NCBI RefSeq assembly: GCF_036898095.1
Contig: NC_090729.1
Location: 81,485,571 to 81,549,570, forward strand
DNA from: Palaemon carinicauda
Taxonomy: Eukaryota > Arthropoda > Malacostraca > Decapoda > Palaemonidae
Reading direction: 5' to 3'
DNA length: 64,000 nucleotides
Position 1 is the stretch's first letter, and each line of letters opens with the position of its first letter. The position numbers and the translations under genes were made by a program. Positions 1 to 10,600 of this stretch are shown here, in pieces. Under the pieces are notes generated by a model, which worked only from the letters and a program-made list of their open reading frames with translations, searched no databases and was not told the origin of the DNA.

Positions 1-1375
1 GATAGACAGAGAGAAAAAAGGAAATCCCTATTATAGATAGACAGAGAGAAGAAAGGAAACCACTATTATAGATAGACAGAGAGAATAAAGGAAATCTCTA
101 TTATAGATAGACAGAGAGAAAAAAGGAAACCCCTATTATAGATAGACAGAGAAAAAATGGAAATCTCTATTATAGATAGACAGAGAGAAAAAAGGGAACC
201 CTTATTATAAATAGACAGAGAGAAAAAAGGAAATCTTTATTATAGATAGACAGAGAGAAAAGAGGAAACACCTATTATAGATAGACAGAAAGAAGAGTAG
301 AAACCCCTATTATAGATAGACAGAGAGAAAAAAGGAAATCCTCATTACAGATAGACAGAGAGAAAAAAGGAAATCCCTATCATAGATAGACAGAGAGAAT
401 AAAAGGAAATCCCAATTATAGATAGAGAGAAAAAAAGAAATCCCTATTATGAATAGACAGAAAGAAAAAAAGAAATCCCTATTATAGAGAGACTGAGAGG
501 AAAAAGGAAATCCTCATTATAGATAGAAAGAGAGAAAAAAGGAAATCCCTATTATAGACAGACAGAGAAAAAAAGGGAAACCCCATTACAGATAGACAGA
601 GAGAAAAAAGGAAATCCCTATTATAGATAGGCAGAGAGAAAAAAGGAAATCTATATTATAGATAGACAGAGAGAAGAAAGGAAACCCCTATTATAGATAG
701 ACAGAGAAAAAAAGGAAAGTTTTATTATAGATAGACAGAGAGAAGAAAGGAAATCCCTATTATAGATAGACAGAGAGAAAAAAGGAAATCTCAATTATAG
801 ATAGACAGAGAGAAAAAAGGAAATCTCCATTAAAGATAGACAGAGAGAAAAAATGAAACTCCTATTATAGATAGACAGAAAAAAGGAAATCCCATTATAT
901 ATAGACAGAGAGAAAAAAGGAAACACCTATTAAAGATACCCAGAGTGAAAAAAGGAAACCCCTATTCTAGATAGATAGATAGAGAAAAAATGAAATCTCC
1001 ATTAAAGATAGACAGAGAGAAAAAAGGAAATCTCCATTAAAGATAGACAGAGAGAAAAAATGAAACTCCTATTATAGATAGACAGAAAAAAGGAAATACC
1101 ATTATAGATAGACAGAGAGAAAAAAAGGAAACCCCTAGTATAAGTAGACAGAGAAAAAAGGCAATCCCTACTATAGATAGACAGAGAGACAAAATGGAAA
1201 CCCCTATTATATATAGACAGAAAAAAAGGAAATCCTTATTATAGATAGACAGATAAAAAAAGGAAACCCCTATTATAGATAGACAGAGGGAAAAAAGTGA
1301 ATCCCTAGTAAAGGTAGACAGAGAAAAAAGGAAATCCCTATTATAGATAGAAAGAGAAAAAAAAGGAAATCCCAC
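1..1375. repeat. 35-bp minisatellite, block 1
   Basis: Tandem repeat with a unit of about 35 bp that starts GATAGACAGAGAGA, passes through an A-run and GGAAA, and ends CTATTATA. Units vary between about 31 and 37 bp, mostly by A-run length and by loss of a GA step. The four bases after GGAAA fall into a few classes (TCCC, CCCC, TCTC, CACC) that are interleaved. The plus strand is strongly purine-rich. Minus-strand reading frames in it all read as Phe/Leu/Ser/Ile-rich repeats ending in LSVYL and are not genes. The block is cut at its right edge by retrotransposon A. Confidence 0.95.
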
Positions 1376-1376
1376 T

Positions 1377-2066
1377 TTAAAGTCAGATGATCTGGCAGGT
1401 AGGATTAATTTATTTAACGAAAATATATGTAAATGGTGCTGTGATAATGATGTAACCTTTATTAAAACTAATGATTACTTTAAACTGGGAACTGGTGAGG
1501 TAGATATACATTGCTATGATTGGCATGAAGGTTTTGATTATGATAATTTGAGTAGAATCGGTGCAATAAGATTGTTAGATGCTATATCTTCTACGTCTCG
1601 ATTAAAAATAGTTTCAAGTGATTGGTCAAATAGAAAGCACATGCCTCTAATAGTTAATACAAATAGAAATGCGCCCTTTCAGGTGAAAGATAGTAATCAA
1701 ACAAATAGGACTACGTTACGAAATCAGAGTAGGTTAAGGGTTGAGAATCGTGATCCTCCTTATTCTCAAATAAACTTCAATGCCAGACACAGGTTCCCTG
1801 ACACACACATTTATAATAGAGGACATGGTGATCACCATAGGGAAAATAATTATCAGATACAAAATCGCGAAGCTCATCATAAAGTTCATTACCAGCAAAA
1901 TGGCAATAGTTTCATGAACAGAAATAGAAAGGGGTGCTTTAATTGTGGCGAATTCAACCATGTTCAATCCAACTGTAGATTTGACCATAAAATAAAATGT
2001 AACGTATGTCAGGAATATGGACATAAGAGTAGACTTTGCACCAAATATAATCATAATTATCATTAG
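1377..2066 (+). pseudogene. Element A ORF1, C-terminal part (SGNH-like tail and CCHC zinc knuckles)
   Basis: The frame is open from the minisatellite junction to the TAG at 2064-2066, with no start codon, so this is the 3' part of a longer ORF. The first 65 or so codons read LKSDDLAGRINLFNENICKW and then a segment with YDWHEGF followed by LSRIGAIRLLDAI. The latter resembles the C-terminal DxxH block of the SGNH/GDSL esterase domain found in many CR1-type ORF1 proteins. An Arg/Asn-rich linker follows. Near the C-terminus are two CX2CX4HX4C knuckles, CFNCGEFNHVQSNC and CNVCQEYGHKSRLC, which bind nucleic acid in Gag-like proteins. No internal stop is visible. ORF2 follows in the same frame right after the TAG. 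The esterase assignment rests on a short match and is moderate; the knuckles are clear. Confidence 0.8.
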
Positions 2067-4049
2067 GTAGTAGGCCAAGATGACAGTGCTGCACAGAGTA
2101 ATTATCTGAAAATGTTTTATATTAATGCTCAGTCTTTATTAAGTCACAAACACGAAATAGAGCTTTTGGTAACACAAAACAAAATTGATGTATTGTGCAT
2201 AAGTGAAACATGGTTGTCTTTCAATATGAGTGATGGTTTCGCTAATATAACATCAATTTATACAAAGAGGACCACGGCAGAGGTGGTGGGGTGTGTGTGT
2301 ATATAAGAGACCATTTAAAGGTAACCGAGTTTGATAACGGCCTTGAGAAGCAGGAGGGAGTTGAATGTAAGTGGTTAACTCTACAGCAACGTTATTTACC
2401 CTCGGTTATTATTGGTTGCTTCTACCGCCATCCTGAATCTACTGTAGATTCTTTTAATTTTATTTTAGACTCTCTTAAAAACGTAGTTCTAAGGAACAAA
2501 CCTATTTTTATATTCGGTGATTTTAATGATGACCTTCTGAAAGCTGGTAATAAAATGGCTGGACTTATTGACAGTGTAAAGTTAGACCAACTGATCGACA
2601 GGCCTACTAGAGTAACTTCGAATTCATCAACTTTGATAGACCTCTTCATCACTAATAACAAAACTATGGTAACTAAATTAGAAATATTGCCGGGCCCAAT
2701 CGCAGACCATGAAGCAATTAGTATTTTAGTGAATATGAAAAAAACCAAAGCGCTCTCCCATTTATAAAACTTTTCGCTGTTTACAGAATTATTCACAGAA
2801 TACGTATTGTAACTTACTACTTAATGAAGTGAACACTCTTAACACTATCTTGCATACAGATGACGTAAGTATTCAAGTTAATACGTTAACTAACGTCATG
2901 AACCTATGCATTGATACTTGCGCTCCCATTATGACAAGACAATTAGTACGCCCCCCAGCCCCTTGGATATCAGAGCAAATAAGGTCTGCGATAAAAGAAA
3001 GAGATCAAATACAAAGTTTTCTGAAACAAGATCCTTATAATGAACTACTTAGGGAGAATTATAGAGATAAGAAAAAGACAGTTAAATTAGTAATTGACGC
3101 TAGTCGTAAAGAACATTACAACAATGAATTTGAAAAAAATATAAATGATATCTCAGCTACATGGAAAACTGCCAAAAAGATGCTTTCGAAAGTTACTAAT
3201 AATGATTTTGAGTTAACTGAAAACAGCGAGGATATATTAACCAAAACAGAAAATTTTAACGAATTTTTTTCTGGTGTAGGAAAAATGACATTTGAAAAAT
3301 CTCAAGAGGATTTGGCAAATAATGATATCCTGTTGCAAGATATCAATCAGATTGATAATTCTAATGACAATTTACCTGTTTTTAGACCCTCACCTGTTGA
3401 TTGCGAGACTGTGATTTTAACTATTAAAAATATAAAAGAGACCAATGAGTGTGGACCATATGGTCTCCGTTTTATAAAAGATTCATTATTTGTAACAGCT
3501 TTTTATCATATGATTATCTTTAATACATCAATAGTAACTAATGTTTATCCCGAAATGTGGAAAATTCCGTATGTAGTCCCTGTCTATAAAAGTGAAGATA
3601 AAGATTTAGTGGGTAATTACAGACCCATCTCACTGCTGCCTGTCCTGTCAAAAATTCTAGAAAATATAGTTGCTAAACAATTAACCTCATATTTAGAATT
3701 ACATGAGCTTTCCAAAACTCAACATCGTTTTAGACCAAAATTATCTACTAAGACTGCATTACTCCAGATATCTGATAAAATATACAACAATATGGAAAAT
3801 AAGAAGATTTCTCTACTTTTGCTTTTGGACCTATCAAAAGCTTTTGATAGTGTTAGTCATGAAATTTTACTCAGAAAATGCGAAATGTTGAATATAGATA
3901 CAGCCTGGTTTCGAAGTTATCTTAGCAACCGCCATCAAATTGTTAAAATGAAAAATACTATTTCTTCCACCAAACTAGTATCATTTGGAGTTCCACAAGG
4001 TTCAATTTTGGGACCAATTTTATTCATTATATTCGTTAATGACCTACTA

Positions 4050-4080
4050 TGAGATTCAGGGCCTCTGTAACACGGTTTTT
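4050..4080 (+). repeat. Left terminal inverted repeat of the TA-flanked element
   Basis: The repeat starts TGAGATTCAGGGCCTCTG and ends in a T-run. It pairs with 6017-6047 at 30 of 31 positions (T here, C in the complement of the right copy at position 19). It is directly preceded by TA. Confidence 0.93.
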
Positions 4081-6016
4081 GGACTTTGCTCCTAATCAAA
4101 GCATCGGATGTAGCTGAAAGTTGACATATATATATTTTACAACCACACACAAATTTTATCAGCATTATCAATAACCTAAACACGATAGTTTTCATTTTTA
4201 TAGAGTAAAAATGATCTAGTCAACGCCATGGCCAGTGATAACGAGCCAAGAGTCGAAAACATTCATTACGTAAGTAATGTAAACACCTTTTGACAAAATT
4301 TTGCCCCGCCCATCCACCAGACACCCATTCACCTTGTTCCATCGGCTCTGAAACCCATAACAGTCAAGAATGGCCAGCAGGATTTGGAATTGCCCCCGTG
4401 GTTACAAAACTGCATTTGTCTTACAACTTGCAACTTTATACAGTCAAGAGAAAGCCCGTGGCCATATTTGCTATAGCCTGAATAGGTAATTTTTCAGTTT
4501 CTAGTTTAAATCCAATGTTTATGGTCTGATTTGTATTTAGCATAACATGATTATAATACTTGTAATGTCATTCAGGCTTTTGAACATTTCCATTAACTAT
4601 TCACTATGCCACCAAGAGAGAGAGAGAAAGAGAGAGATTGTATGTAAACAGTCTTGATATAACTATTTTTGTTAAAATAAGAATTTGGTGCCAACGGATC
4701 ATCCGATATAATTTGTTTTCTTCTTCTTATGCCGTATGACCGTTTTGGCTATGTTTTGGGCATGACTGCATTTTGTAAATAAATCATGAATAGTTTTAGG
4801 AGTTTTATTTGTACATCTAATGGGAATTTATAGAAGTAAAGTGAACATAATTCATTTATCCTTTAAAATAATTACTACATGTAGCCAAACAAGTAGTAGT
4901 AAAGATGATAATGCAATGAAGGAATGATACCATACTTTATCTTTAGCTTCAACATCGGCAATAACATACCCAGTTGCCATAATTTGTCAGCTTAATATAA
5001 TAACCTATCATCTAATATCAAACTTAATTTCTGAGGAGGCCATGGCTTATTGCACAGTGAAAAAAATACGACAAAGACTTTATGAATGGCGGAACGATAC
5101 ATAAATGTGGGTGGGGTATCTGTGCTAGCGTAGTAATACTACTGTAGCAGTAGTGCCGCAACAGTAGTATACATGAATTAAACGTTTAGGCCAACTGCTG
5201 GGATCCTTGAGGATCATTTAGCACTTCTTACAACTATTCGAGAAATGAGTTTTTATAGCCAGAATTTAAATTTTCTGATCCAACAATGCACATGATAGCC
5301 TCCAGTGTTATCCTGAATTATATCGAGGCCAAAGTGGGTGGAGCCTCATGAAGTCATCATTCTGACGATAATTATTGGTGAAGGTTTAAAGCCAAAATAC
5401 GGTACTGGCTATTTTTTTTTTTTTTTTTTTTTACAGTAAATAGGTAGGTAGATAGACAATAAATAAAAATTGCTTGACATAGGATATAGCAGTTATCAAA
5501 TCAAGCTTGTCTACTACGTTTTTGAAAATTACCAACTATTCCCTACACCTTGTCAATCTGATTGTGACCTATAAAGTAGACTGTAATTTCTTAGGAAACT
5601 TATTTTGGGAGTTAGACTAATAATCGAAGTGTTTTTGTATTCATTAACATATTTTGTTGGTTTGTTCATTATGACAATTATCAGTGGAGAGGTTTCAGAG
5701 TTCATAAAGGTGTACTGCTTTGCTTTTATAAAACTTTTGTGTCATTGTTGGCAGAGGTATAGCCTTCGTTACATATAGCCAATCATCGATCGAGAAAGAG
5801 GGAAGAAATGCCGTCATAAGTTACGTAACGAGTGCGTTCGAAACCTTTTCTCTGAATAAGTTGGCCCGTCTTCAAAAAACGTCACTTTTACATTATAAGT
5901 ACCAAATTTATTCAACCTATGTAATGCAGAATATAGTCAAAATTTATGTGTAGATATAATGTGCATTCTGAAGAAGCGTTATATTTATGAAATTCATAGA
6001 TAAAAAATTATTGCGA

Positions 6017-6047
6017 AAAAACCGTGTTGCAGAGGCCCTGAATCTCA
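6017..6047 (-). repeat. Right terminal inverted repeat of the TA-flanked element
   Basis: Reverse complement of the left repeat with one mismatch, ending CAGAGGCCCTGAATCTCA and directly followed by TA and then the RT coding sequence of element A. Confidence 0.93.
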
Positions 6048-6913
6048 TAGTAGTTAATTACCTGCCCCACTCCTTTGTAGTTCAATATGCTGACGATACG
6101 CAAATTCTTATTGAAGGTGATAGTAACGATGTAGAAGCTATCGTGGAACGAGCTAACAACATATTATCTATGGCCAAAGTTTACTTTAAAAAAAATGGTT
6201 TGTTATTAAATACTGCGAAAACGCAAAGTATCTTTATAGGAACAAGGCAATATTTAAATCGCATTAATCCGAATCTGACAATAAATTTTGAAGGCAGTCA
6301 AATCAAAACCCTAAGCAGTGTTAAGAACCTTGGGGTTTAATTCGATAATTATATGACTTTTGAGACACACATAGACAAGATTCACAGGAAAGTTATGGGA
6401 ACCTTAATATATTTGAATAGAGTGAAAAATTATTTTGTACCCGAAACACGCTTAATTGTAGTACAATCTTTAGCTCTAAGCTTGATCAATTATTGTCTCA
6501 CCGTCTGGGGGTCAGCGAATAATAAGCACCTGATTAAAGTACAAAAACTACAGAATTTTGCAGCTCGTGTGGCCCTTGGGACAGTGAGTAAATATGATCG
6601 TATCACTCCGCATCTAATAAAACTAGGCTGGTTAAAAACGAAAGAGAAATACAGATAGGATGTATGTATTTTAATTTTTAAGATTTTAAGAGATATTTTA
6701 CCAGAGTGGCTATATAATCTTCAGACTGTAAACTCCATTACCAGACAGGCTAACATTTTGTTCGAAAGGAGAGTTCGAACTGATATGGGATCGAGAGAGA
6801 TGACAGTGAGGGCTCCCCATTTTTGGAACAGTATACCAGTCTCTTTAAAGGAAACTAATTCATTACCGTCTTTTAAATACAAATTAAAGAAACATCTTTT
6901 AAATGGTATTTGA

Positions 6914-7380
6914 TCTTTATATTATATCTAACATTTAATATTTTAGCTACTTATATTTATATCTATATTTAAAAATGTTTTAATGTGTTAGTTTAATTTT
7001 ACCTTTCAACTTTAAAGATTTTTATGATGTTTTATGGTTTTCAATGTTTTAACAACTTATATTTCTATCAATACTTTTAACGTTCAAATAATATGGTTTT
7101 TTATGCTCTTAACGTTTTAAATGCATATGTTTTTATCAATACTTTTAGAACTATTATACATTTTGTTTTTCTCCTGACTTTTATAAGACTCGTGATTATA
7201 GTTTTAAATGCTTTTTTTTTTATCATTTTGAGTACGTATGTTTTTATCAATACTTTTAAAACTTTTATATTATGTTTAGTTTCTCTGTGTACTTGATGCT
7301 TTGTATTATCCTTAACATGGATATTAATACCCAAAGTATAAATTGGAAATAAAGAATTATTATATTATTATTATTATTAC
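6914..7380 (+). other. Element A 3' UTR and (TTA)n tail
   Basis: An AT-rich non-coding stretch with repeated TTTTATCAATACTTTTA-like phrases, an AATAAA at 7348-7353, and a run of TTA/ATT units from about 7356 to the right edge where the minisatellite resumes. A short simple-repeat tail instead of poly(A) is typical of CR1-like and related non-LTR elements. The small frames at 7093-7296 and on the other strand are low-complexity and not credible. Confidence 0.75.
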
Positions 7381-8929
7381 TATTATATATAGACAGAGAG
7401 AAAAAAGGAAATCTCTATTAGAGATAGAGAGAAAAAAGGAAACCCCTTTTATAGATAGACCGAGAGAAAGAAGGAAATCACTAATATAGATGGACAAAGA
7501 GAAAAAAATGAATAGATAGACAGAGAGATAAAAGGAAACCTCTATTATACATAGACAAAGGAAAAAAAGGAAATTCCTATTATAGATTGACTGAGAAAAA
7601 AAGGAAACCCCTATTATAGAGGGACAGAGAAAAAAAAAGGAAATCCCGATCATAGATAGACAGAGAGAAGAAAGGAAATCCCTATCATAGATAGATGGAG
7701 AAAAAAGGAAATCCATATTATAGATAGACAGAGAGAAAAAAGGAAATCCCTATTATAGATGGACAGAGAAAAAGGAAAACCCTATTATAGATGAACAAAA
7801 AGAAAAAAAGGAAATCCGTATTATATATAGACATAGAGAAAAAAATGAAATCCCTTTTATAGATAGATAGAGAGAAAAAAAGAAACCCCTATTATAGATA
7901 GAGAGAGAGAAAAAAAGGAAATCTCTATTATAGATAGACACATAAAAAGGAAACCCCTATTATAGATAGACAGAGAGAAGAAAGAAAATCTCTATTATAG
8001 ATAGACAGAGAGAAAAAAGGAAATCTCTATTATAGATAGACAGAGAGAAAAAAGGAAATCTCTATTGTAGATAGTCAGAGAAAATAGGAAACCCCTATTG
8101 TAGATAGAGAGAGAGAGAGAAAAGGAAATTTCTATCATAGATAGACAGTGAGAAAAAAGGAAATGCCCCTGAGAGATAGACAAGAGAAAAAGGGAAATCT
8201 CTATTAGAGATAGACAGAGAGAAAAAAGGAAATCCCTATTATAGATAGTCAGAAAGAAAAAAAGGAAATCCCTATTATAGATAGACAGAGAAAATAGGAA
8301 ACCCCTATTGTAGATAGAGAGAGAGAGAGAGAAAAGGAAATTTCTATCATAGATAGACAGTGAGAAAAAAGGAAATCCCCTGAGAGATAGACAAGAGAAA
8401 AAGGGAAATCTCTATTAAAGATAGACAAAGAGAAAAAAGGAAACACCTATCATAGACAGAGAGAAAAAAGGAAATCTCTACTGTAGATAGACAGAGAGAA
8501 AAAAGTAAACACCTATTACAGATACACAGAGAGAAAAAAGGAAATCCCTATTATAGATAGTCAGAAAGAAAAAAAGGAAACCCCTATTATTGATAGACAC
8601 AGAGAAAAAAGGAAATCTCTATTATAGATAGACAGAGAGAAAAAAGGAAACCCGTATTATAGATAGACAGAGAGAAAAAAGGAAATCTATTGTAGATAAA
8701 CAGAAAGAAAAAGGGAACACCTATTAAAGATAGACAGAAAGAAAAAAGGAAACCTCAATTATAGATAAACAGAGAGCAAAAAGGACATCTCTATTATGGA
8801 TAGACAGAAAAAAAGGAAACACCTATTATAGATACACAGAGAGAAAAAAGGAAATCCCTATTATAGATACACAAAGAGAAACAAGGAAACACCTATTATG
8901 GATAGACAGAGAGAAAAAAGGAAACCCTT
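7381..8929. repeat. 35-bp minisatellite, block 2
   Basis: Same unit as block 1, resuming directly after the tail of element A. Near 8067-8210 and 8283-8420 a multi-unit segment (with GTAGATAGAGAGAGAGAG and a variant lacking the CTATT part) is repeated at an offset of about 216 bp, which shows local multi-unit duplication. Confidence 0.93.
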
Positions 8930-9083
8930 AGCTTGGCCCAGACTAGCCATCGATGAGACAATGTTCTTGTCGCTGGCCGGCAGAGTCGAGTTGACCGGCC
9001 TCCTGTTGGAAAGTGCTTAGAACTCGTGGTAATGAACGGTTCCGCTTTGCTTGAGAGAGAGAGCAGCGGCCCCTTGATTCAGA
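8930..9083. other. GC-rich interruption of the minisatellite
   Basis: About 154 bp unrelated to the 35-bp unit, beginning near TTAGCTTGGCCCAGACTAGC and ending near CAGCGGCCCCTTGATTC. It contains a GGCCGG (8975-8980) paired with CCGGCC (8995-9000), which could form a hairpin with a 14-nt loop. I see no ORF, no tRNA promoter boxes and no target duplication. It may be a fragment of another repeat or unique flank caught in the array. Confidence 0.7.
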
Positions 9084-10321
9084 GATAGACAGAGAGAAAA
9101 AGGAAAGTTCTATTATAGATAGACAGAGAGAAAAAAAGGAAAGCTCTATTATAGATAGATAGAGAGAAAAAAGGAAACACCTATTATAAATAAACAGAGA
9201 GAAAATAGGATATCCCTATTATAAATACACAGAGAGAAAAAAGGAAACACATAATATAGATAGACAGAAAAAAAGGTAACCTTTCTGTATAGACAGAAAG
9301 GAAGAAGGAAAGTTTTATTGTAGATAGACCGAGAGAAAAAAGGAAACCCTAAATATAGATAGACAGAGAGAAAAAAAGAAATCTCTATTATAGAAAGACA
9401 GAGAAAAAAAGAAACACCTATTATAGATACCCAGAGTGAAAAAGGAAACCCTTATTATAGATAGACAGAGAAACAAAAGGAAATCTCTATTATAGATATA
9501 CAGAGAAAAAAAGGAAACCCCTATTATTGATAGACAGAGAGAAAGATGGAAAGTATTATTATATATAGACATAGAGAAAAAAGGAAACCACTATTATAGA
9601 TAGACAGAGAGAAAAAAGGAAACACCTATTATAGATAGACAGAGTGAAAAAAGGAAACCCCTATTATAGATAGACAAAGAAAAAAAGGAGATATCTATTA
9701 TAGATAGACGGAGAGAAAAAGGAAACCCTTATTATAGATAGACAGAGAGAAAAAAAGAAATCTCTATTATAGATAGACAGAGAGAAAAAAGGAAACCACT
9801 ATTATAGATAGACAAAGAGAAAAAAGGAAATCTCTATTATAGATAATCAGAGAGAAAAAATGAAACATATATTATAGATAGACAGAGAGAAAAAATGGAA
9901 AACCTTATTATAGATAGACAGAAAAAAGGAAATACCTATTATAGATAGACAGGGACAAAAAAAGGAAACACCTATTATAGATAGACAAAAAGAAAAAATG
10001 GAAATCCCTACCATAGATAGACAGAGAGAAAAAAGGATATCCCTGTTATAGATAGACAGAGAGAAAACAAGGTAATCCCTGTTATAGATAGACAGAGAGA
10101 AAAAGGAAGTCTTTATTATAGACAGAGAGAAAAAAGGATATCCCTGTTATAGATAGACAGAGAGAAAACAAGGTAATCCCTGTTATAGATAGACAGAGAG
10201 AAAAAGGAAGTCTTTATTATAGATAGAGAGAAAAAAGAATATCCCTATTATAGAAAGAGAGGAAAAAGGAAATTCCTATTACAGATAGCCAGAGAGCAAA
10301 AAGGAAATCCCTTTTATGGAT

Positions 10322-10600
10322 AGACAGAGAATAAAAATGAGATCCCTATTACTGACAGACTGAGAGGAAAAAGAAAAACCTAATTATATTTAAACAGAGA
10401 GAAAAGGAAATCCTTATTATAGATAAACAGAGAAGAAATCTCTATTAAAGGCAGACAAAGAGAAAAAAGTAAATCCCTTTTATGGATAGACAGAGAAAAA
10501 AGGAAATTCCTATTATAGATACACAAAGAAGGAAGCCAATCCCTATTATAGATACACAAAACGAAAAAAGGCAACCCCTTCTATAGATAGACAGAGAAAA
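10322..10600. repeat. Higher-order segment of the minisatellite, copy 1
   Basis: A run of about eight units with private variants: GAATAAAAATGAGATCCC, ACTGACAGACTGAGAGG, AATTATATTTAAACAGAG and TTAAAGGCAGACA in that order. The same order recurs at 13563-13815, so this is a duplicated multi-unit block and not independent mutation. Confidence 0.8.

Larger units (their letters stand above)
4050..6047. mobile_element. TA-flanked terminal-inverted-repeat element, non-autonomous (Tc1/mariner-like)
   Basis: A 1998-bp insertion exactly between two TA dinucleotides (4048-4049 and 6048-6049) inside the RT of element A. The ends are 31-bp inverted repeats that differ at one base. A TA target duplication is the hallmark of the Tc1/mariner superfamily (IS630-like). 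No transposase frame is visible: the longest frame inside is a 63-codon one at 4290-4481 with no recognisable motif. The interior is AT-rich, with a 21-base T-run at 5412-5432 and a short self-complementary stretch near 5140-5170. Its size is large for a classical MITE, so it is more likely a deleted derivative or an element filled with unrelated DNA. The superfamily is inferred from the target duplication alone. Confidence 0.85.
2112..6913 (+). pseudogene. Element A ORF2: endonuclease-reverse transcriptase, interrupted
   Basis: In the family this protein nicks the target and reverse transcribes the element RNA at the nick. The endonuclease shows YINAQSLL near the start, the catalytic Glu in ISETWLS, GDFND in the middle and ADHEAI near its end. 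The RT shows NYRPISLLPVLSKILE, LLDLSKAFDSVSHEIL with the first catalytic Asp, GVPQGSILGPILF, and YADDTQIL after the insertion. The C-terminal region includes LINYCLTVWG and APHFWNSIP. Damage: one frameshift near 2270, another near 2750, TAA at 6338-6340, TAG at 6656-6658, and a DNA element at 4050-6047. Removing that element and one TA copy leaves the frame intact, so the RT was readable across the site when it was hit. The final stop is TGA at 6911-6913. Confidence 0.9.
1376..7380 (+). mobile_element. Non-LTR retrotransposon A (CR1/Jockey type), 5'-truncated
   Basis: A LINE-type element inserted in the minisatellite, which continues on both sides. It carries the end of ORF1 (SGNH-like tail plus two CCHC knuckles), then ORF2 with an AP-like endonuclease and a reverse transcriptase, a short 3' UTR with AATAAA at 7348-7353, and a (TTA)n tail. 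The 5' end starts inside ORF1, so the copy is truncated, as is usual for target-primed insertion. I could not find a clear target-site duplication because the target is a repeat. ORF2 is broken by two frameshifts, two nonsense codons and a 1998-bp DNA insertion, so the copy is dead. The clade is inferred from gene order and motifs. Confidence 0.88.

Noticed and set aside
4290..4481. 63-codon frame inside the TA-flanked element as a transposase remnant
   Set aside because: No DDE/D motif, no helix-turn-helix, too short; proline- and serine-rich sequence without any family resemblance.
8930..9083. A tRNA or tRNA-derived SINE head in the GC-rich interruption
   Set aside because: I could not find A- and B-box promoters at the right spacing or a cloverleaf; only one hairpin is visible.
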